Notes: generated by a model from the sequence alone, not told the origin. Shown: positions 1 through 8,819, counted from the stretch's first letter. The stretch: DNA of 45,251 bases from Fidelibacterota bacterium (GCA_013202495.1 JABMQQ010000074.1:1-45251), one strand, 5' to 3'. A program made the numbers and translations.

Positions 1-753
1 CATCTGGACGATCTGTTTGGCGTAAGAATCAATATTGGCATTCCAGTTGGCCATTTCAGTAATCCAGATTAGTTTGCCATATTTTTGTAAACGATCCAGC
101 TGCTGGGAAAGACCATAATCATACCAATGAAAGGCAAGATAATCTATTCGTGGTTCACGACCCTGCGAACTTTGGTAGGCTGAATAGAACGCATCCAGCC
201 AGACTACTGGATCCCAATAGTTGTCTAGGGTTCCCCAGTTCATTGCTGGACCAACCAGCTTCAATTCGCGACCGTCATCATTGGCCAGATCAAAAAGAAA
301 TTGTTCGTAGATGAGCCAGTCCAATACTGCTTGAGCAGGGGTCCGATTGGCCTGGTCTACCAGATTCGGCTCATTCATGACCAGCAAGTACTCTATTTCG
401 GGGTGGTCAAGAATGAAAGCCCTGGCCTGGCCTCTTTCTGCAATGGATGTATTCCCGCCCCAGAGCATGGGGATGTATTCCATCTGGTAATCATCATAAT
501 ATCCCTCAGGGGCTGAGGTGTTGAAGTACCAATTATACCACCAGGAAACGCCGCCCTTCAGAGTATCCAGATCATCAGCATTTCTGAGGTTAAATGAAAG
601 ACCTCGCTTGGTACTTTTTGCTATGGTAACTGTTGTGTCAATGATATCGGGAGGGTTGGTTTCAGTGGGTCCATCTTCACAATTCATTATAAATAAGAAG
701 CTGAGTAAGAGAACAATACTGGATTTCATAATTCTCATTTTGCGTAGGTTCAC
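1..753 (-). CDS. GH128-like glycosidase lipoprotein (3' end outside window)
   Basis: The reading frame is open to the left edge, giving 251 visible codons. I chose the GTG at 751-753 because GAAGGA lies four to five bases upstream; in-frame ATGs at 736-738 and 727-729 lack such a site. The N-terminus has Arg/Lys, then a hydrophobic stretch ending LFIMNC, a lipobox-like sequence with an unusual Asn before the Cys. Downstream are the marks of the Asl1-like / GH128 TIM barrel: GGVSWWYNW near the start, VMNEPN (candidate acid/base Glu), LAFHWYD, and WITEMANW (candidate nucleophile Glu). The family cleaves beta-1,3-glucans. The product is probably a surface or periplasmic lipoprotein glucanase. 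The family call is from memory of motifs; the C-terminus is not visible. Confidence 0.7.
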   Translation of the reverse strand, partial: MNLRKMRIMKSSIVLLLSFLFIMNCEDGPTETNPPDIIDTTVTIAKSTKRGLSFNLRNADDLDTLKGGVSWWYNWYFNTSAPEGYYDDYQMEYIPMLWGGNTSIAERGQARAFILDHPEIEYLLVMNEPNLVDQANRTPAQAVLDWLIYEQFLFDLANDDGRELKLVGPAMNWGTLDNYWDPVVWLDAFYSAYQSSQGREPRIDYLAFHWYDYGLSQQLDRLQKYGKLIWITEMANWNANIDSYAKQIVQM

Positions 754-980
754 AATTCCTTCAGTTTGACAATTTAATTCGACCTTCGTTCTGGTTCTCC
801 GGTCAAACCATAATCGGCAAATTGTAAGCCACGAGGAAATTTTAAGAAAACCTAGAGGTGTTAGTGCCTCTTAGGTGTATCCCACACGCGTTTCTGTATG
901 AGCAGACCCTTATTCCAAGTTTGACAAATACTGGCCAAACCTATTAAAAGTATAAGGAATCAGGGGCTAATCTTATCATT

Positions 981-2303
981 TTAATATTTTAGTGAGTTAT
1001 CTGATAGATTCTGAAGACAACACTCCTGAAAAACGGCTTTACTCCCACAGGGGCAGGGGTCTGACAATTCCACATCAATATTGGGAAAGCCCTGGTCTTT
1101 TTCATGCATCCATCCCACAATATTGGTGGCTGGTTGACCCAGCTCAAGGATTTCCTTAAGAACCCCTAATTCAGGTTGAATGGATGTGAAAAACTGTTTA
1201 TAGCCGTTACAGAGATAGTTGTGTCTCTGCTCTCCATTAGACCCCTCAGCAAATCGATGTTTAGGACACTCCCCATGACACAGGTACAAAACTTCACACT
1301 CATTGCATATTTGCGGTAAGCCATCCCGTTTATCAGCTCCAAAGTTTTGTTGATCCGAGGAATGAACAAGATCTAAAAGGGGAATCTCAAGTATGTTCCC
1401 CAGTCGATATTCTGGAAAGACATAGTGATCACATGAGTATAAGTCTCCATTGTGTTCGACTGCTAAGGCCTGACCACAAGTAGCATTCCAAACACAAACG
1501 CCGGCAGGTCTGCCCATCTCATTTGCCAGAGCTGCCTCAAATTGCTGGACATAGATGGTTCCCACATCTTCACGGACCCAGCGCTGGAAAATCTGGTTCA
1601 AAAATTGACCGTAGCTTTCCGGATCTACAGACCATTCAGCCATGTCAAGATTGTGCATTTCATGGGGTGCCGCCAAGGATCCGTCTGGTCTGGTCCGCTC
1701 AACAGCGGGAATAAATTGCCAATACTCACTGCCAATGGATTTCAAAAAATCGTATATGGCGTTAGCCTCATCCTGATTACTCTGGTTCACGACCGTGAGT
1801 GTGTTGAATTCAACCTTGTACTTTTTTAGGAGTTCCAGTCCCAGCATGACCTTTTCAAAAGTGCCATCACCATGGTGGCCAATTCGGTATTGATCATGTA
1901 ATGCCTGGGGACCATCGATTGATATGCCAACCAAAAAGTGGTTTTCATGCAGGAATTCACCCCAGATCTCATCCAGCAGGACTCCATTGGTCTGAATGGC
2001 GTTACTGATCTGCTTTCCCTCGGAGTGTTTATTCTGAAGTTGGACAATTTCTTGGAAGTATTCCACTCCCAGTAGGGTGGGTTCGCCTCCCTGCCATGTG
2101 AAATGAACGGTGTTGGTGGGCTGGGATTCAATATATTGTCTAATAAATGATTCCAGAACGTCAGGCTCCATTTTGAAGGTAGTATCCTTAGGAAACAGGG
2201 ACTCTTTCTCCAGATAGAAACAGTAGTCGCAGGTCAGGTTGCAGGCTGGACCCACAGGTTTAGCCAGGATATGAAAAGAAGTTTTAACAGGAGTGTTTGT
2301 CAT
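981..2303 (-). CDS. Anaerobic sulfatase-maturase-like radical SAM/SPASM protein
   Basis: A 440-residue radical SAM enzyme of the anSME/AslB type, which oxidises an active-site Cys or Ser of a sulfatase to formylglycine. The cluster motif CNLTCDYC gives Cys21, Cys25 and Cys28. The SPASM region follows with CGQALAVEHNG.LYSCDHY and CNECEVLYLCHGECPKHRF. The C-terminus carries DPCPCGS...ECC, a SEC-C-like zinc motif. The frame extends to a GTG at 2331-2333 inside terC, but ATG 2303 gives the family-typical start (FHILAKPVGPACN); neither has a strong ribosome binding site. It begins 16 bases after the terC stop and is probably co-transcribed with it. No sulfatase gene is present in the window, so the substrate is unknown. 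Confidence 0.85.
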   Translation of the reverse strand: MTNTPVKTSFHILAKPVGPACNLTCDYCFYLEKESLFPKDTTFKMEPDVLESFIRQYIESQPTNTVHFTWQGGEPTLLGVEYFQEIVQLQNKHSEGKQISNAIQTNGVLLDEIWGEFLHENHFLVGISIDGPQALHDQYRIGHHGDGTFEKVMLGLELLKKYKVEFNTLTVVNQSNQDEANAIYDFLKSIGSEYWQFIPAVERTRPDGSLAAPHEMHNLDMAEWSVDPESYGQFLNQIFQRWVREDVGTIYVQQFEAALANEMGRPAGVCVWNATCGQALAVEHNGDLYSCDHYVFPEYRLGNILEIPLLDLVHSSDQQNFGADKRDGLPQICNECEVLYLCHGECPKHRFAEGSNGEQRHNYLCNGYKQFFTSIQPELGVLKEILELGQPATNIVGWMHEKDQGFPNIDVELSDPCPCGSKAVFQECCLQNLSDNSLKY

Positions 2304-2319
2304 GGAGATAAGGCTGTGT

Positions 2320-3036
2320 TCAGCTCGCCTCACTCGCTTTTAAGACTTTGTTTTTCCTGTTCTGCTCAAAACGCATCTGCAGCATTTCAACAACAATGGC
2401 AAAACCCATGGGGAGATAGATCAAGGTTCTGGGAACATGTTGGTGTAGACCTTCAATGAAAAGGGTCACGCCAATAGTAACCAGAAATGAGAGCGCCAAA
2501 ATCTTGAGGGAGGGTCGGGCAAGAATGAATTCACCGATAGGTTTGGCAAAGGCCAGAATCCCCAGGAACGATACAACAACAGCTGGAATAATCACCCATA
2601 TTTCTCGTGTGAGCCCGATGGCTGTAATAACAGAATCAAGGGAGAAAACGATATCGAGCAGAACGATATCCCTGATGGCTTTAGCGAAATTTGCTGCTCC
2701 AGCTGATATTTTATTCTCACCATCTTCAATTATTTCAACGGTGTGATGAATTTCCTTGATGGCTTTCCACAGAAGAAACATGCCACCAGCCAGCATGACC
2801 AGATCCCGTACAGATAGACCAAAGACAACGGATTGTTTAATGCCGGTAATGGCTAGGAGAAGGGCTAATATTGCGATTCGAAGGACCAGGGCAAAAAGAA
2901 GACCAAGGTAACGGGCTCGCTCTCTTCGTGCTTCTTCCACACGATCCACCATGATGGAGATGACAAGAATATTATCAATCCCTAAGACTAGCTCTAGTCC
3001 GAGTATGAGTGCAAATGTGGCGATATGATCAATCAT
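2320..3036 (-). CDS. TerC-family integral membrane protein
   Basis: A 238-residue polytopic protein with the TerC signature near the N-terminus (LELVLGIDNILVISIMV) and a second acidic membrane motif (DIVFSLDSVITAIGLT). The conserved intramembrane Asp residues are present. TerC/Alx/YkoY proteins are implicated in metal (often manganese) export and tellurite resistance; the substrate here is not determinable. GGAG lies five bases before the ATG. The length is typical for the short YkoY-like branch. It is the first gene of a likely two-gene unit with the radical SAM gene. I saw no yybP-ykoY riboswitch in the upstream leader. Confidence 0.85.
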   Translation of the reverse strand: MIDHIATFALILGLELVLGIDNILVISIMVDRVEEARRERARYLGLLFALVLRIAILALLLAITGIKQSVVFGLSVRDLVMLAGGMFLLWKAIKEIHHTVEIIEDGENKISAGAANFAKAIRDIVLLDIVFSLDSVITAIGLTREIWVIIPAVVVSFLGILAFAKPIGEFILARPSLKILALSFLVTIGVTLFIEGLHQHVPRTLIYLPMGFAIVVEMLQMRFEQNRKNKVLKASEAS

Positions 3037-3274
3037 TTTTTCTCCATGTCGTGTTCAATAAGTCAGGTTGGTACCGATTAAGAAGAATGCACTCGCCTGA
3101 AAATTGATAGCTTAAAAAAACCAAAAATACCCTTCGGCCTTCACGGTACAAGATTAAAACTCCACTGAGCCAGCGAAACTGGACCCGCTTATAGTTGTTC
3201 AGGGCTACCATTTACAGTCGAAAGCTTTAAAAACGTGAGTTGAAAATTTTTTCTTGCATATGGGGTGTGCCACA

Positions 3275-3298
3275 TGTACCATCACAGCAAGTGGTACA
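3275..3298. promoter_or_regulatory. Inverted repeat, candidate GntR operator
   Basis: TGTACCA (3275-3281) and TGGTACA (3292-3298) are perfect 7-base inverted arms around a 10-base spacer. They lie 18 bases before the preferred GntR start and within the intergenic region shared with terC. Position and symmetry suggest autoregulation by the adjacent regulator; this is inference. Confidence 0.55.
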
Positions 3299-3315
3299 GA
3301 AAGGACTCTGAATTT

Positions 3316-3696
3316 ATGAATATCACCATAAACATTGAAAGCTCAACTCCACTGTTTACACAATTGATGGACCAAATCAAACAAGTCATTCTAGCTGATG
3401 CCCTTAAGCCAGGAGATGCTTTACCTTCTATAAGGCAACTGGCCAATGATCTGGATCTCAATAATAAAACTGTGGCCAAAGCATATCGTCTGCTCGAAAG
3501 AGATTCCATCATCCAAGCCAAGGGCTATAGAGGAACATTTATCCATCCTCATGCCAAAGCAAACTGTTCAGTGGACCTGAATGAGTGGGTCACACAAAAA
3601 TTGACAGAGACAGTATCATCCCTAAGATCATCGGGTGCCACTGACTCTGAAATCCGCATCGCATTTGGAAATGTTATGCACAATCGTAGTAGCTAA
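3316..3696 (+). CDS. GntR-family (YtrA-type) transcriptional regulator
   Basis: A 126-residue short GntR protein. It has the winged-helix motif LKPGDALPSIRQLANDL followed by NNKTVAKAYRLLERDSII, then only a short tail, as in the YtrA subfamily, which lacks a large effector domain. I chose ATG 3316 (MNITINIESSTPLFTQ, the usual YtrA beginning, with AAAGGA ten bases upstream) over an upstream start at 3265 that would overlap the candidate operator. Its TAA stop is part of the AAGGA ribosome binding site of the next gene, so the two are translationally coupled. YtrA-type regulators usually control their own operon together with membrane or transporter genes. Confidence 0.85.
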   Translation: MNITINIESSTPLFTQLMDQIKQVILADALKPGDALPSIRQLANDLDLNNKTVAKAYRLLERDSIIQAKGYRGTFIHPHAKANCSVDLNEWVTQKLTETVSSLRSSGATDSEIRIAFGNVMHNRSS

Positions 3697-3706
3697 GGAA
3701 CCAGTC

Positions 3707-4552
3707 ATGCCAGACAATATCATATTTTACATCGTATTCTTAAGCCAGATTATTCTAATCTCTTATTATTACCCCCATCAAGTTCTTAATCAGATGAGGA
3801 CAGTCATAGCAAACTATCCACCTGAGAATTACCCCAAGCTTTACCCGAAACCAGTTGAATATTACAAAGGGGGTCAACGAATATACCGAGTTATAAACTT
3901 GGCCATAGTGGCAATGGGCGCCATCCTCATAGTGGCCATTGCTATCTGGGACTATACTTCTACCAATAAGGTCTCAGATGCCATACCATTTGCCTATTGG
4001 GTGATTCAAATCCTCCCAATCCTCATCATGGAACTATTGGGCTTTACAAACTTCAGACTGATGCGCAATACAAACACAAAAGCGACACGTTATGCGGAAT
4101 TGAACCCAAGACGATTGTTTGATTTTATTTCTCCAGCTATGTTTGGCCTGGCAATATTCATGTATGTCGCTTGTATCCTGTTTTTCTACAATATCCATCA
4201 ATTTCAGTTCCATCCCAGCAATGATACTTTTGTCATCTTTGTAGCTCTGACCCTCATGAATTCGTTGTTCGCTGGAATTATTTTCAGGAATTTGACTGGT
4301 AAAAAATCGAATCCACATCAAGCCCATGCTGATCGGATGCGTCAAATAGAGACGTCTATCAAGTCTTTATTCGTCATGAGCATCGTGGCCAGCATATTCC
4401 TTATCACAGTCGAGGGTATGCAAGAGCTTGGATTGAATTTCCATGTAGCCAGCCTCATGAGCTTCTATCTGCAATTGACCATCGTGATTGGTCTAGGATC
4501 AATGCTGAGAAAAATCAGGATAGAAGACATCAACTTTGATGTCTATAAATAG
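3707..4552 (+). CDS. Seven-helix membrane protein of unknown function
   Basis: A 281-residue protein I do not recognise. Seven hydrophobic segments are visible, roughly at residues 4-22, 62-83, 96-115, 142-165, 180-198, 223-241 and 248-268. A charged loop NPHQAHADRMRQIE lies between helices five and six. ATG 3707 is chosen because AAGGA sits seven bases upstream; the longer frame from 3635 would overlap most of the end of the GntR gene. Gene order GntR-membrane protein with stop/RBS overlap indicates one operon, so expression probably follows the GntR signal. No catalytic or transport motif is obvious. Confidence 0.75.
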   Translation: MPDNIIFYIVFLSQIILISYYYPHQVLNQMRTVIANYPPENYPKLYPKPVEYYKGGQRIYRVINLAIVAMGAILIVAIAIWDYTSTNKVSDAIPFAYWVIQILPILIMELLGFTNFRLMRNTNTKATRYAELNPRRLFDFISPAMFGLAIFMYVACILFFYNIHQFQFHPSNDTFVIFVALTLMNSLFAGIIFRNLTGKKSNPHQAHADRMRQIETSIKSLFVMSIVASIFLITVEGMQELGLNFHVASLMSFYLQLTIVIGLGSMLRKIRIEDINFDVYK

Positions 4553-4745
4553 AATGCATAGAAGTGGAAGACCAACCTTCATGGTATAGTGAACAACAGG
4601 TTTGTATTGGGTCAATTCTTTGAAATATGGTAGATGTTTCCACCTCTTTACAAGTAACTGCTCAATTGTTATCTAAACTTTGCTTCGGGAATTCGGTTTG
4701 CATAAATAGCTGGTTCTTAATTGGCAATAAAATTAAGTTGAACCA

Positions 4746-5984
4746 ATGTCCGTTCTAAAAAATCTAAATATTCATGTGGTTGATGATGATCCCGATGTAC
4801 TCCTGGTAGTAAAAGCCTTACTTGAGGATTACGATGCAAATGTCAAGACCAGCACTTCCAGCAAAAAAGCTCTTGATGAAATCATAGAAGACAAGCCTGC
4901 TCTTGCCATCCTGGATTTAATGATGCCTGAGATGGATGGTCTGGATTTGTGTCGACTCTTACGCAAAGAAGCTGATCTGGCAGACATGAAAATTGTGATT
5001 TTTTCAGGAAAGTCCTATGAACAGGATCAGCAGCGAGCGCTTTCTTTTGGTGCTGACGGTTATCTGACAAAACCCCTGATCACGGATGAATTTATCCAGA
5101 AGTTGAAGGACATTGTAGAGGAGAAAGTTGAAGTGACCTACTGGGGTGTGCGCGGTACTCTACCCGTCCCAGGGGAAGGTTCCCTACGCTATGGTGGCAA
5201 CACCATGTGCACTTCAATCCAATTTCCCAAGGACAACCTCTTTATACTTGATGCAGGGTCTGGTATCAAACAATTATCTGATCACCTCATGGGACTGCAG
5301 CTAGAGGCACTCCACGCTAAAATATTTATTTCTCACCCCCACTGGGATCACATCAACGCGCTCCCATTTTTTGTTCCGCTCTACATCCCTGGGAATGAGT
5401 TTGAAATCTTTGGCGCATCCCATGGCAGTGTCACCATGCGGGAGTTAATCTCTGCCCAGATGGATGGTGTGTATTTCCCAATACGGATAAAAGAATTTGC
5501 TGCTCGGACATATTTCCGTGATCTCAAAGAAGAAGAATTCAGAATTAATGATATCCTGGTTAAAACCATGTTGCTTTCCCATCCTGGGACCTGTCTTGGA
5601 TATCGTCTGGAATACAAGAACCGATCGGTTTGTTATATCACGGACAATGAGTTATTTCCAGAAGGAACCAGGGAATACAACACAAATTACTGGGATAAAC
5701 TGACAGCATTTATACACGGCACCGACATTCTGATTACAGATGCTACTTATACCGATGATGAATACCTCAAGAAAAGTAAATGGGGTCATTCCGCCGTATC
5801 TCAAGTTGCCAAACTTGCTCATGATGCAGAGGTCAAAGAATTGCACCTGATTCACCATGATCCCGATCAAAACGATGACGCCATTGATGCCAAGCTGAAA
5901 ACGGCTCAAGATCTTTTGACAGAGTGGAATTCGAAAACCAGATGTGTAGCCCCACAGGAACGCCAAAGCTTTAAAATTACCTGA
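4746..5984 (+). CDS. Response-regulator receiver fused to metallo-beta-lactamase-fold hydrolase
   Basis: Residues 1-125 form a CheY-like receiver: acidic pair Asp13/Asp14, phospho-acceptor Asp57 in LAILDLMMPEMDG, and Lys109 in GYLTKP. From about residue 130 a metallo-beta-lactamase fold follows, beginning TYWGVRGTLPVPG. Metal motif ISHPHWDH, then LSHPGTCLGYRL, ITDNELF, LITDATYTDDEY and HLIHHDPDQND complete an RNase Z / cyclic-nucleotide-phosphodiesterase-like ligand set. Output is therefore probably hydrolysis controlled by phosphorylation; the substrate is unknown. No histidine kinase lies next to it, so the phosphodonor would act in trans. The ATG has only a weak ribosome binding site. It is flanked by 193 and 149 base gaps and is probably monocistronic. 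Confidence 0.85.
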   Translation: MSVLKNLNIHVVDDDPDVLLVVKALLEDYDANVKTSTSSKKALDEIIEDKPALAILDLMMPEMDGLDLCRLLRKEADLADMKIVIFSGKSYEQDQQRALSFGADGYLTKPLITDEFIQKLKDIVEEKVEVTYWGVRGTLPVPGEGSLRYGGNTMCTSIQFPKDNLFILDAGSGIKQLSDHLMGLQLEALHAKIFISHPHWDHINALPFFVPLYIPGNEFEIFGASHGSVTMRELISAQMDGVYFPIRIKEFAARTYFRDLKEEEFRINDILVKTMLLSHPGTCLGYRLEYKNRSVCYITDNELFPEGTREYNTNYWDKLTAFIHGTDILITDATYTDDEYLKKSKWGHSAVSQVAKLAHDAEVKELHLIHHDPDQNDDAIDAKLKTAQDLLTEWNSKTRCVAPQERQSFKIT

Positions 5985-6133
5985 TTCTCCCTGGCTACAG
6001 GGGAACACTTTCACAAAAAACTCATCACCTACCACATATATAAATTGTGCTATTTTGCAGTGATTAGAATTGCCATATTGGAATTGCACCCACGCGCACT
6101 ATCTTAATACTCGCGAAAAGGAGCTATTGCTAA

Positions 6134-6844
6134 ATGGAAAATGATATCTCAACCCTCGTCACTGCAGCTGCGTCAATAGGATTTGTCCATACTGTCTTAG
6201 GTCCAGACCACTATTTACCCTTTGTGGCCATGTCCAAATCCGGTCAGTGGAGTATCATTAAAACCGCAATTATTACCTTTATTTGTGGGGTAGGGCATGT
6301 GGCTGGTTCCATTGTACTTGGTCTCCTTGGTGTTTCCCTTGGATTGGCTTTAGGGAAGCTGGAGGCTTTGGAATCTTTCCGAGGCGATCTTGCTGCCTGG
6401 GGTCTCATCATTCTTGGGTTATTGTACACAGCCTGGGGTGTCCTGCATGCGTTAAGGAATCGACCACACGTGCATGCGCATATCCATAAAGATGGTGAAC
6501 ATGAGCACCTCCATGAACACGTCGATGAACATGGCCATATCCACAAAGTGAAGGGCAAAGCCCTTTTCTCACCCTGGGCGCTCTTTATAATATTTGTCTT
6601 CGGTCCCTGTGAATCCCTGATTCCCCTGCTCATGTATCCCGCTTCAGAAGGAAGCACCATGGGTTTAGTTCTGGTGACTCTGGTTTTTGCCATTGCCACC
6701 ATCGGAACCATGTTGGTCATCGTACTTGGAGCAAGTTATGGCATTAAAATGATACCTATGAAAAAGCTGGAACGCTTTACCCATGCCATTGCTGGTGTAA
6801 CTATTTTCCTCTGTGGTGTTTCCATACAGTTTTTAGGACTTTGA
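6134..6844 (+). CDS. UreH/NicO-like metal transporter with His-rich loop
   Basis: A 236-residue polytopic protein. The N-terminus has GFVHTVLGPDHYLPF, which resembles the HxxxxD metal motif of the NiCoT/UreH/RcnA group. A cytosolic or periplasmic loop at about residues 113-139 is strongly histidine-rich (HVHAHIHKDGEHEHLHEHV and so on), as in nickel/cobalt handling proteins. A second half contains VFGPCESLIPLLMYPA, typical of the family's second conserved block. Five to six helices are visible. AAGGAG lies ten bases before the ATG. Likely role: Ni, Co or Zn movement across the inner membrane, direction unknown. No urease or hydrogenase genes are present. Confidence 0.75.
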   Translation: MENDISTLVTAAASIGFVHTVLGPDHYLPFVAMSKSGQWSIIKTAIITFICGVGHVAGSIVLGLLGVSLGLALGKLEALESFRGDLAAWGLIILGLLYTAWGVLHALRNRPHVHAHIHKDGEHEHLHEHVDEHGHIHKVKGKALFSPWALFIIFVFGPCESLIPLLMYPASEGSTMGLVLVTLVFAIATIGTMLVIVLGASYGIKMIPMKKLERFTHAIAGVTIFLCGVSIQFLGL

Positions 6845-6871
6845 ATTCCTATATAACTATATGGCTAGGCT

Positions 6872-7099
6872 TTAATCCCCTTTATAAGTGGAGACACCCA
6901 TGGATTTCATAATTGGACACACCTTGGTTAGACCCGTCTTTAAAAAGAAGGGGACCAAAACGATGACTACTACCAGTATGTATATTGGGAATAAGTCGTC
7001 ACCTACAAAATGATATATTACGGCACCCAGGGCGATGACACCCAGGATGATTCTGATGATACTGTCTATTTGTCCTACATTTCTTTGTTCTTCTGCCAT
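6872..7099 (-). CDS. DUF2892 small membrane protein
   Basis: A 75-residue protein with the DUF2892 pattern (NVGQIDSIIRIILGVIALGA...PFFLKTGLTKVCPIMK), two hydrophobic helices and a conserved Cys-Pro. Homologous modules occur alone or fused to rhodaneses (YgaP), and the function is not settled. GGGG lies five bases upstream of the ATG. It is 60 bases downstream of the DUF1761 gene on the same strand and convergent with the metal transporter, with only 27 bases between the two stops. Confidence 0.85.
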   Translation of the reverse strand: MAEEQRNVGQIDSIIRIILGVIALGAVIYHFVGDDLFPIYILVVVIVLVPFFLKTGLTKVCPIMKSMGVSTYKGD

Positions 7100-7159
7100 A
7101 TCTACCCCATTTCTTGAATGATTAATCCACCATTTTCTAGCCTACGATAAGTGAATATT

Positions 7160-7594
7160 TTAACGCCAGAGTCCAACGATGAGGCCAGTGACGGCCAGAC
7201 CAACCAACCAGTAACCCCCATTGATCCAAACATAAGACCAGGGTCGCTTCTCAAAAGCAGGAGCGGTTATGAGATATGAGAATATGTAGCCGATCCACAC
7301 AAAAAAAGCAGTCGTTAAACCCACTTTAACGGCACCGGAATCTGGAAATACATAGAGGAGATAGTCTATCAAATAAGCTGTTGCTACCGCCATGAGCAAT
7401 GAGGATACAAACATGAGCCCAAAGGACATGACCATATTCTCTTCGGCTTTCTGGGCTTCTAGATCTGCCTCACTCAATCCCATTGATTTTATCCAGGCTT
7501 TACCAAATACTGGACCATACCAAATCGCTCCAATACCAAAAAAGACCAGAGCAGAAACCAGAACTGCCCAATAATTCACCATAGATTCATACAT
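7160..7594 (-). CDS. DUF1761 membrane protein
   Basis: A 144-residue protein with four hydrophobic segments and the family pattern ALVFFGIGAIWYGPVFGKAW near the N-terminus. AAGGAG lies six bases before the ATG, a strong initiation site. DUF1761 proteins are small integral membrane proteins of unknown function. It is probably co-transcribed with the DUF2892 gene downstream. Confidence 0.8.
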   Translation of the reverse strand: MYESMVNYWAVLVSALVFFGIGAIWYGPVFGKAWIKSMGLSEADLEAQKAEENMVMSFGLMFVSSLLMAVATAYLIDYLLYVFPDSGAVKVGLTTAFFVWIGYIFSYLITAPAFEKRPWSYVWINGGYWLVGLAVTGLIVGLWR

Positions 7595-7922
7595 GTCGAC
7601 TCCTTTTTGATTCTATTAGATACATAAAAAACAAGGGCATAGGTATCAGCCCCCTGTAATCATAGTAAATCCTATTATCATAGTAATTGCAGGAAGATAT
7701 CTGGTCATGGATGGGGGAGCAAGCACATTATTCATAGCAGGTATGCACAAAAACCCACGAGAAATTCAGGTAAAATTTCATTGTCCTCAAAGGTATATAA
7801 GTAGGTAAAAATATTTTTTATAGTTTCTGGATGATCGATTATAAATACTTGCTCCACTGGCATGGAAAATGCATATGTCATGCCTGGAAATGAATGATGA
7901 CAATATTAGGAATATATACAAA
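7595..7922. other. Intergenic stretch, no gene seen
   Basis: I see no supported coding region or RNA here. A short direct repetition of ATCATAGTAA occurs near 7662-7687. The segment must hold the promoter of the minus-strand DUF1761 gene and of the plus-strand small peptide gene, but I cannot place either confidently. Confidence 0.4.
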
Positions 7923-8024
7923 ATGACCGACCCAAAGAAACATTCTAAAACGCTTCAAATAATTATACGTACAGCGGTATTCCTGCTTTTAAATGGCTTA
8001 TTAGTAATAAGTTTTTTGAAGTAG
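7923..8024 (+). CDS. 33-residue single-helix membrane peptide
   Basis: An open frame reading MTDPKKHSKTLQ, then a hydrophobic run (IIIRTAVFLLLNGLLVISF) ending Leu-Lys. This gives a basic N-terminus and one transmembrane helix. TTAGGA lies about 11-12 bases upstream, a weak ribosome binding site. A strong rho-independent terminator starts 13 bases after the stop, which is the main evidence that a short transcript ends here. The peptide may be real; alternatively the transcript is a small RNA. No family recognised. Confidence 0.45.
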   Translation: MTDPKKHSKTLQIIIRTAVFLLLNGLLVISFLK

Positions 8025-8036
8025 AGCCGTCCTCCT

Positions 8037-8066
8037 TAAAAGGGCCTCCTCGCGGAGGCCTTTTTG
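8037..8066 (+). terminator. Rho-independent terminator
   Basis: GGCCTCC (8043-8049), loop TCGC, GGAGGCC (8054-8060), extended by an A-rich 5' flank pairing with the T tract TTTTTG. It is a textbook terminator for plus-strand transcription, ending the small peptide transcript. Confidence 0.9.
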
Positions 8067-8249
8067 TTACATGCAGGTCACCATTTAGCTTTGATGCGTG
8101 ACTGATTCATACTCCAAATAGCAATCCCCACACTTGACTTCACACTGTATACATGATAAAATGTATCATAAAAATTTTATCAGATTGGATTTCAAGTGGG
8201 CATCAACCTTCGTAGAACATATAATCACTCCCTTCCCCAGGAAGAACTT

Positions 8250-8672
8250 ATGGGGAAATTTGTCAATTTCCAAAAGGTGGAGGGGAATCCATTTAACCTC
8301 CAAATCTCCAATCATCTAATCTCTCTGAATGTGAAAGAAGATGAACAACACTGGTGGTCTCCAGAGATGACGCTACGTCTGGAAAAAGAGGAAAGTAAGA
8401 CCACGATTTTTGAATCCATCGGTCCCAACTCATCCATGTTTACTCTGGCCATGTTTTTTGTGATTCTCGGTTCAGTCCTTTTTCTGGCAGCACTGATGTG
8501 GTCACTCTCCCAAATGACTGTTGGTGAATCACCTGTTCAGTCAATCCTGGTGACCTTTCTTTCCGGTCTGCTCATTCTGCTGACTTTTGGATGGCTAGCC
8601 ATGGGAAGAATGAGAGCAAGGGATCAGGTGACCAGACTTAAGCAATTTGTAGCAGAAATTATTGAGGGTTAA
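8250..8672 (+). CDS. Unknown protein with two C-terminal membrane helices
   Basis: A 140-residue protein that I do not recognise. The N-terminal 70 residues are soluble and charged (ISLNVKEDEQHWWSPEMTLRLEKEE); helices lie at about 73-97 and 103-126, and a basic tail follows. AGGAAG lies six bases before ATG 8250, so I prefer it to the GTG at 8196. It stands alone between a terminator and a 147 base gap. Confidence 0.6.
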   Translation: MGKFVNFQKVEGNPFNLQISNHLISLNVKEDEQHWWSPEMTLRLEKEESKTTIFESIGPNSSMFTLAMFFVILGSVLFLAALMWSLSQMTVGESPVQSILVTFLSGLLILLTFGWLAMGRMRARDQVTRLKQFVAEIIEG

Positions 8673-8819
8673 CCTTCAATTCCACGAAGTAAACTCCGTC
8701 AATAAACCGTATTTGAAGTCTGGACGTCGATTCTAACTTAAAACGCAAGCTTCAAGTGGGTTCTTAACAATTTCAGATATCCAGGCCAGTTGCTACATGC
8801 GGAGGTAAAGCAGAAAATT

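Noticed and set aside
3037-3240. Possible yybP-ykoY manganese riboswitch before terC
   Set aside because: TerC relatives often carry one, but neither conserved loop sequence (GGGGAGUA-like, CAACUACU-like) is present on the minus strand.
3265-3315. Upstream start for the GntR regulator
   Set aside because: Would place the candidate operator inside the coding sequence and adds residues not typical of YtrA-type proteins.
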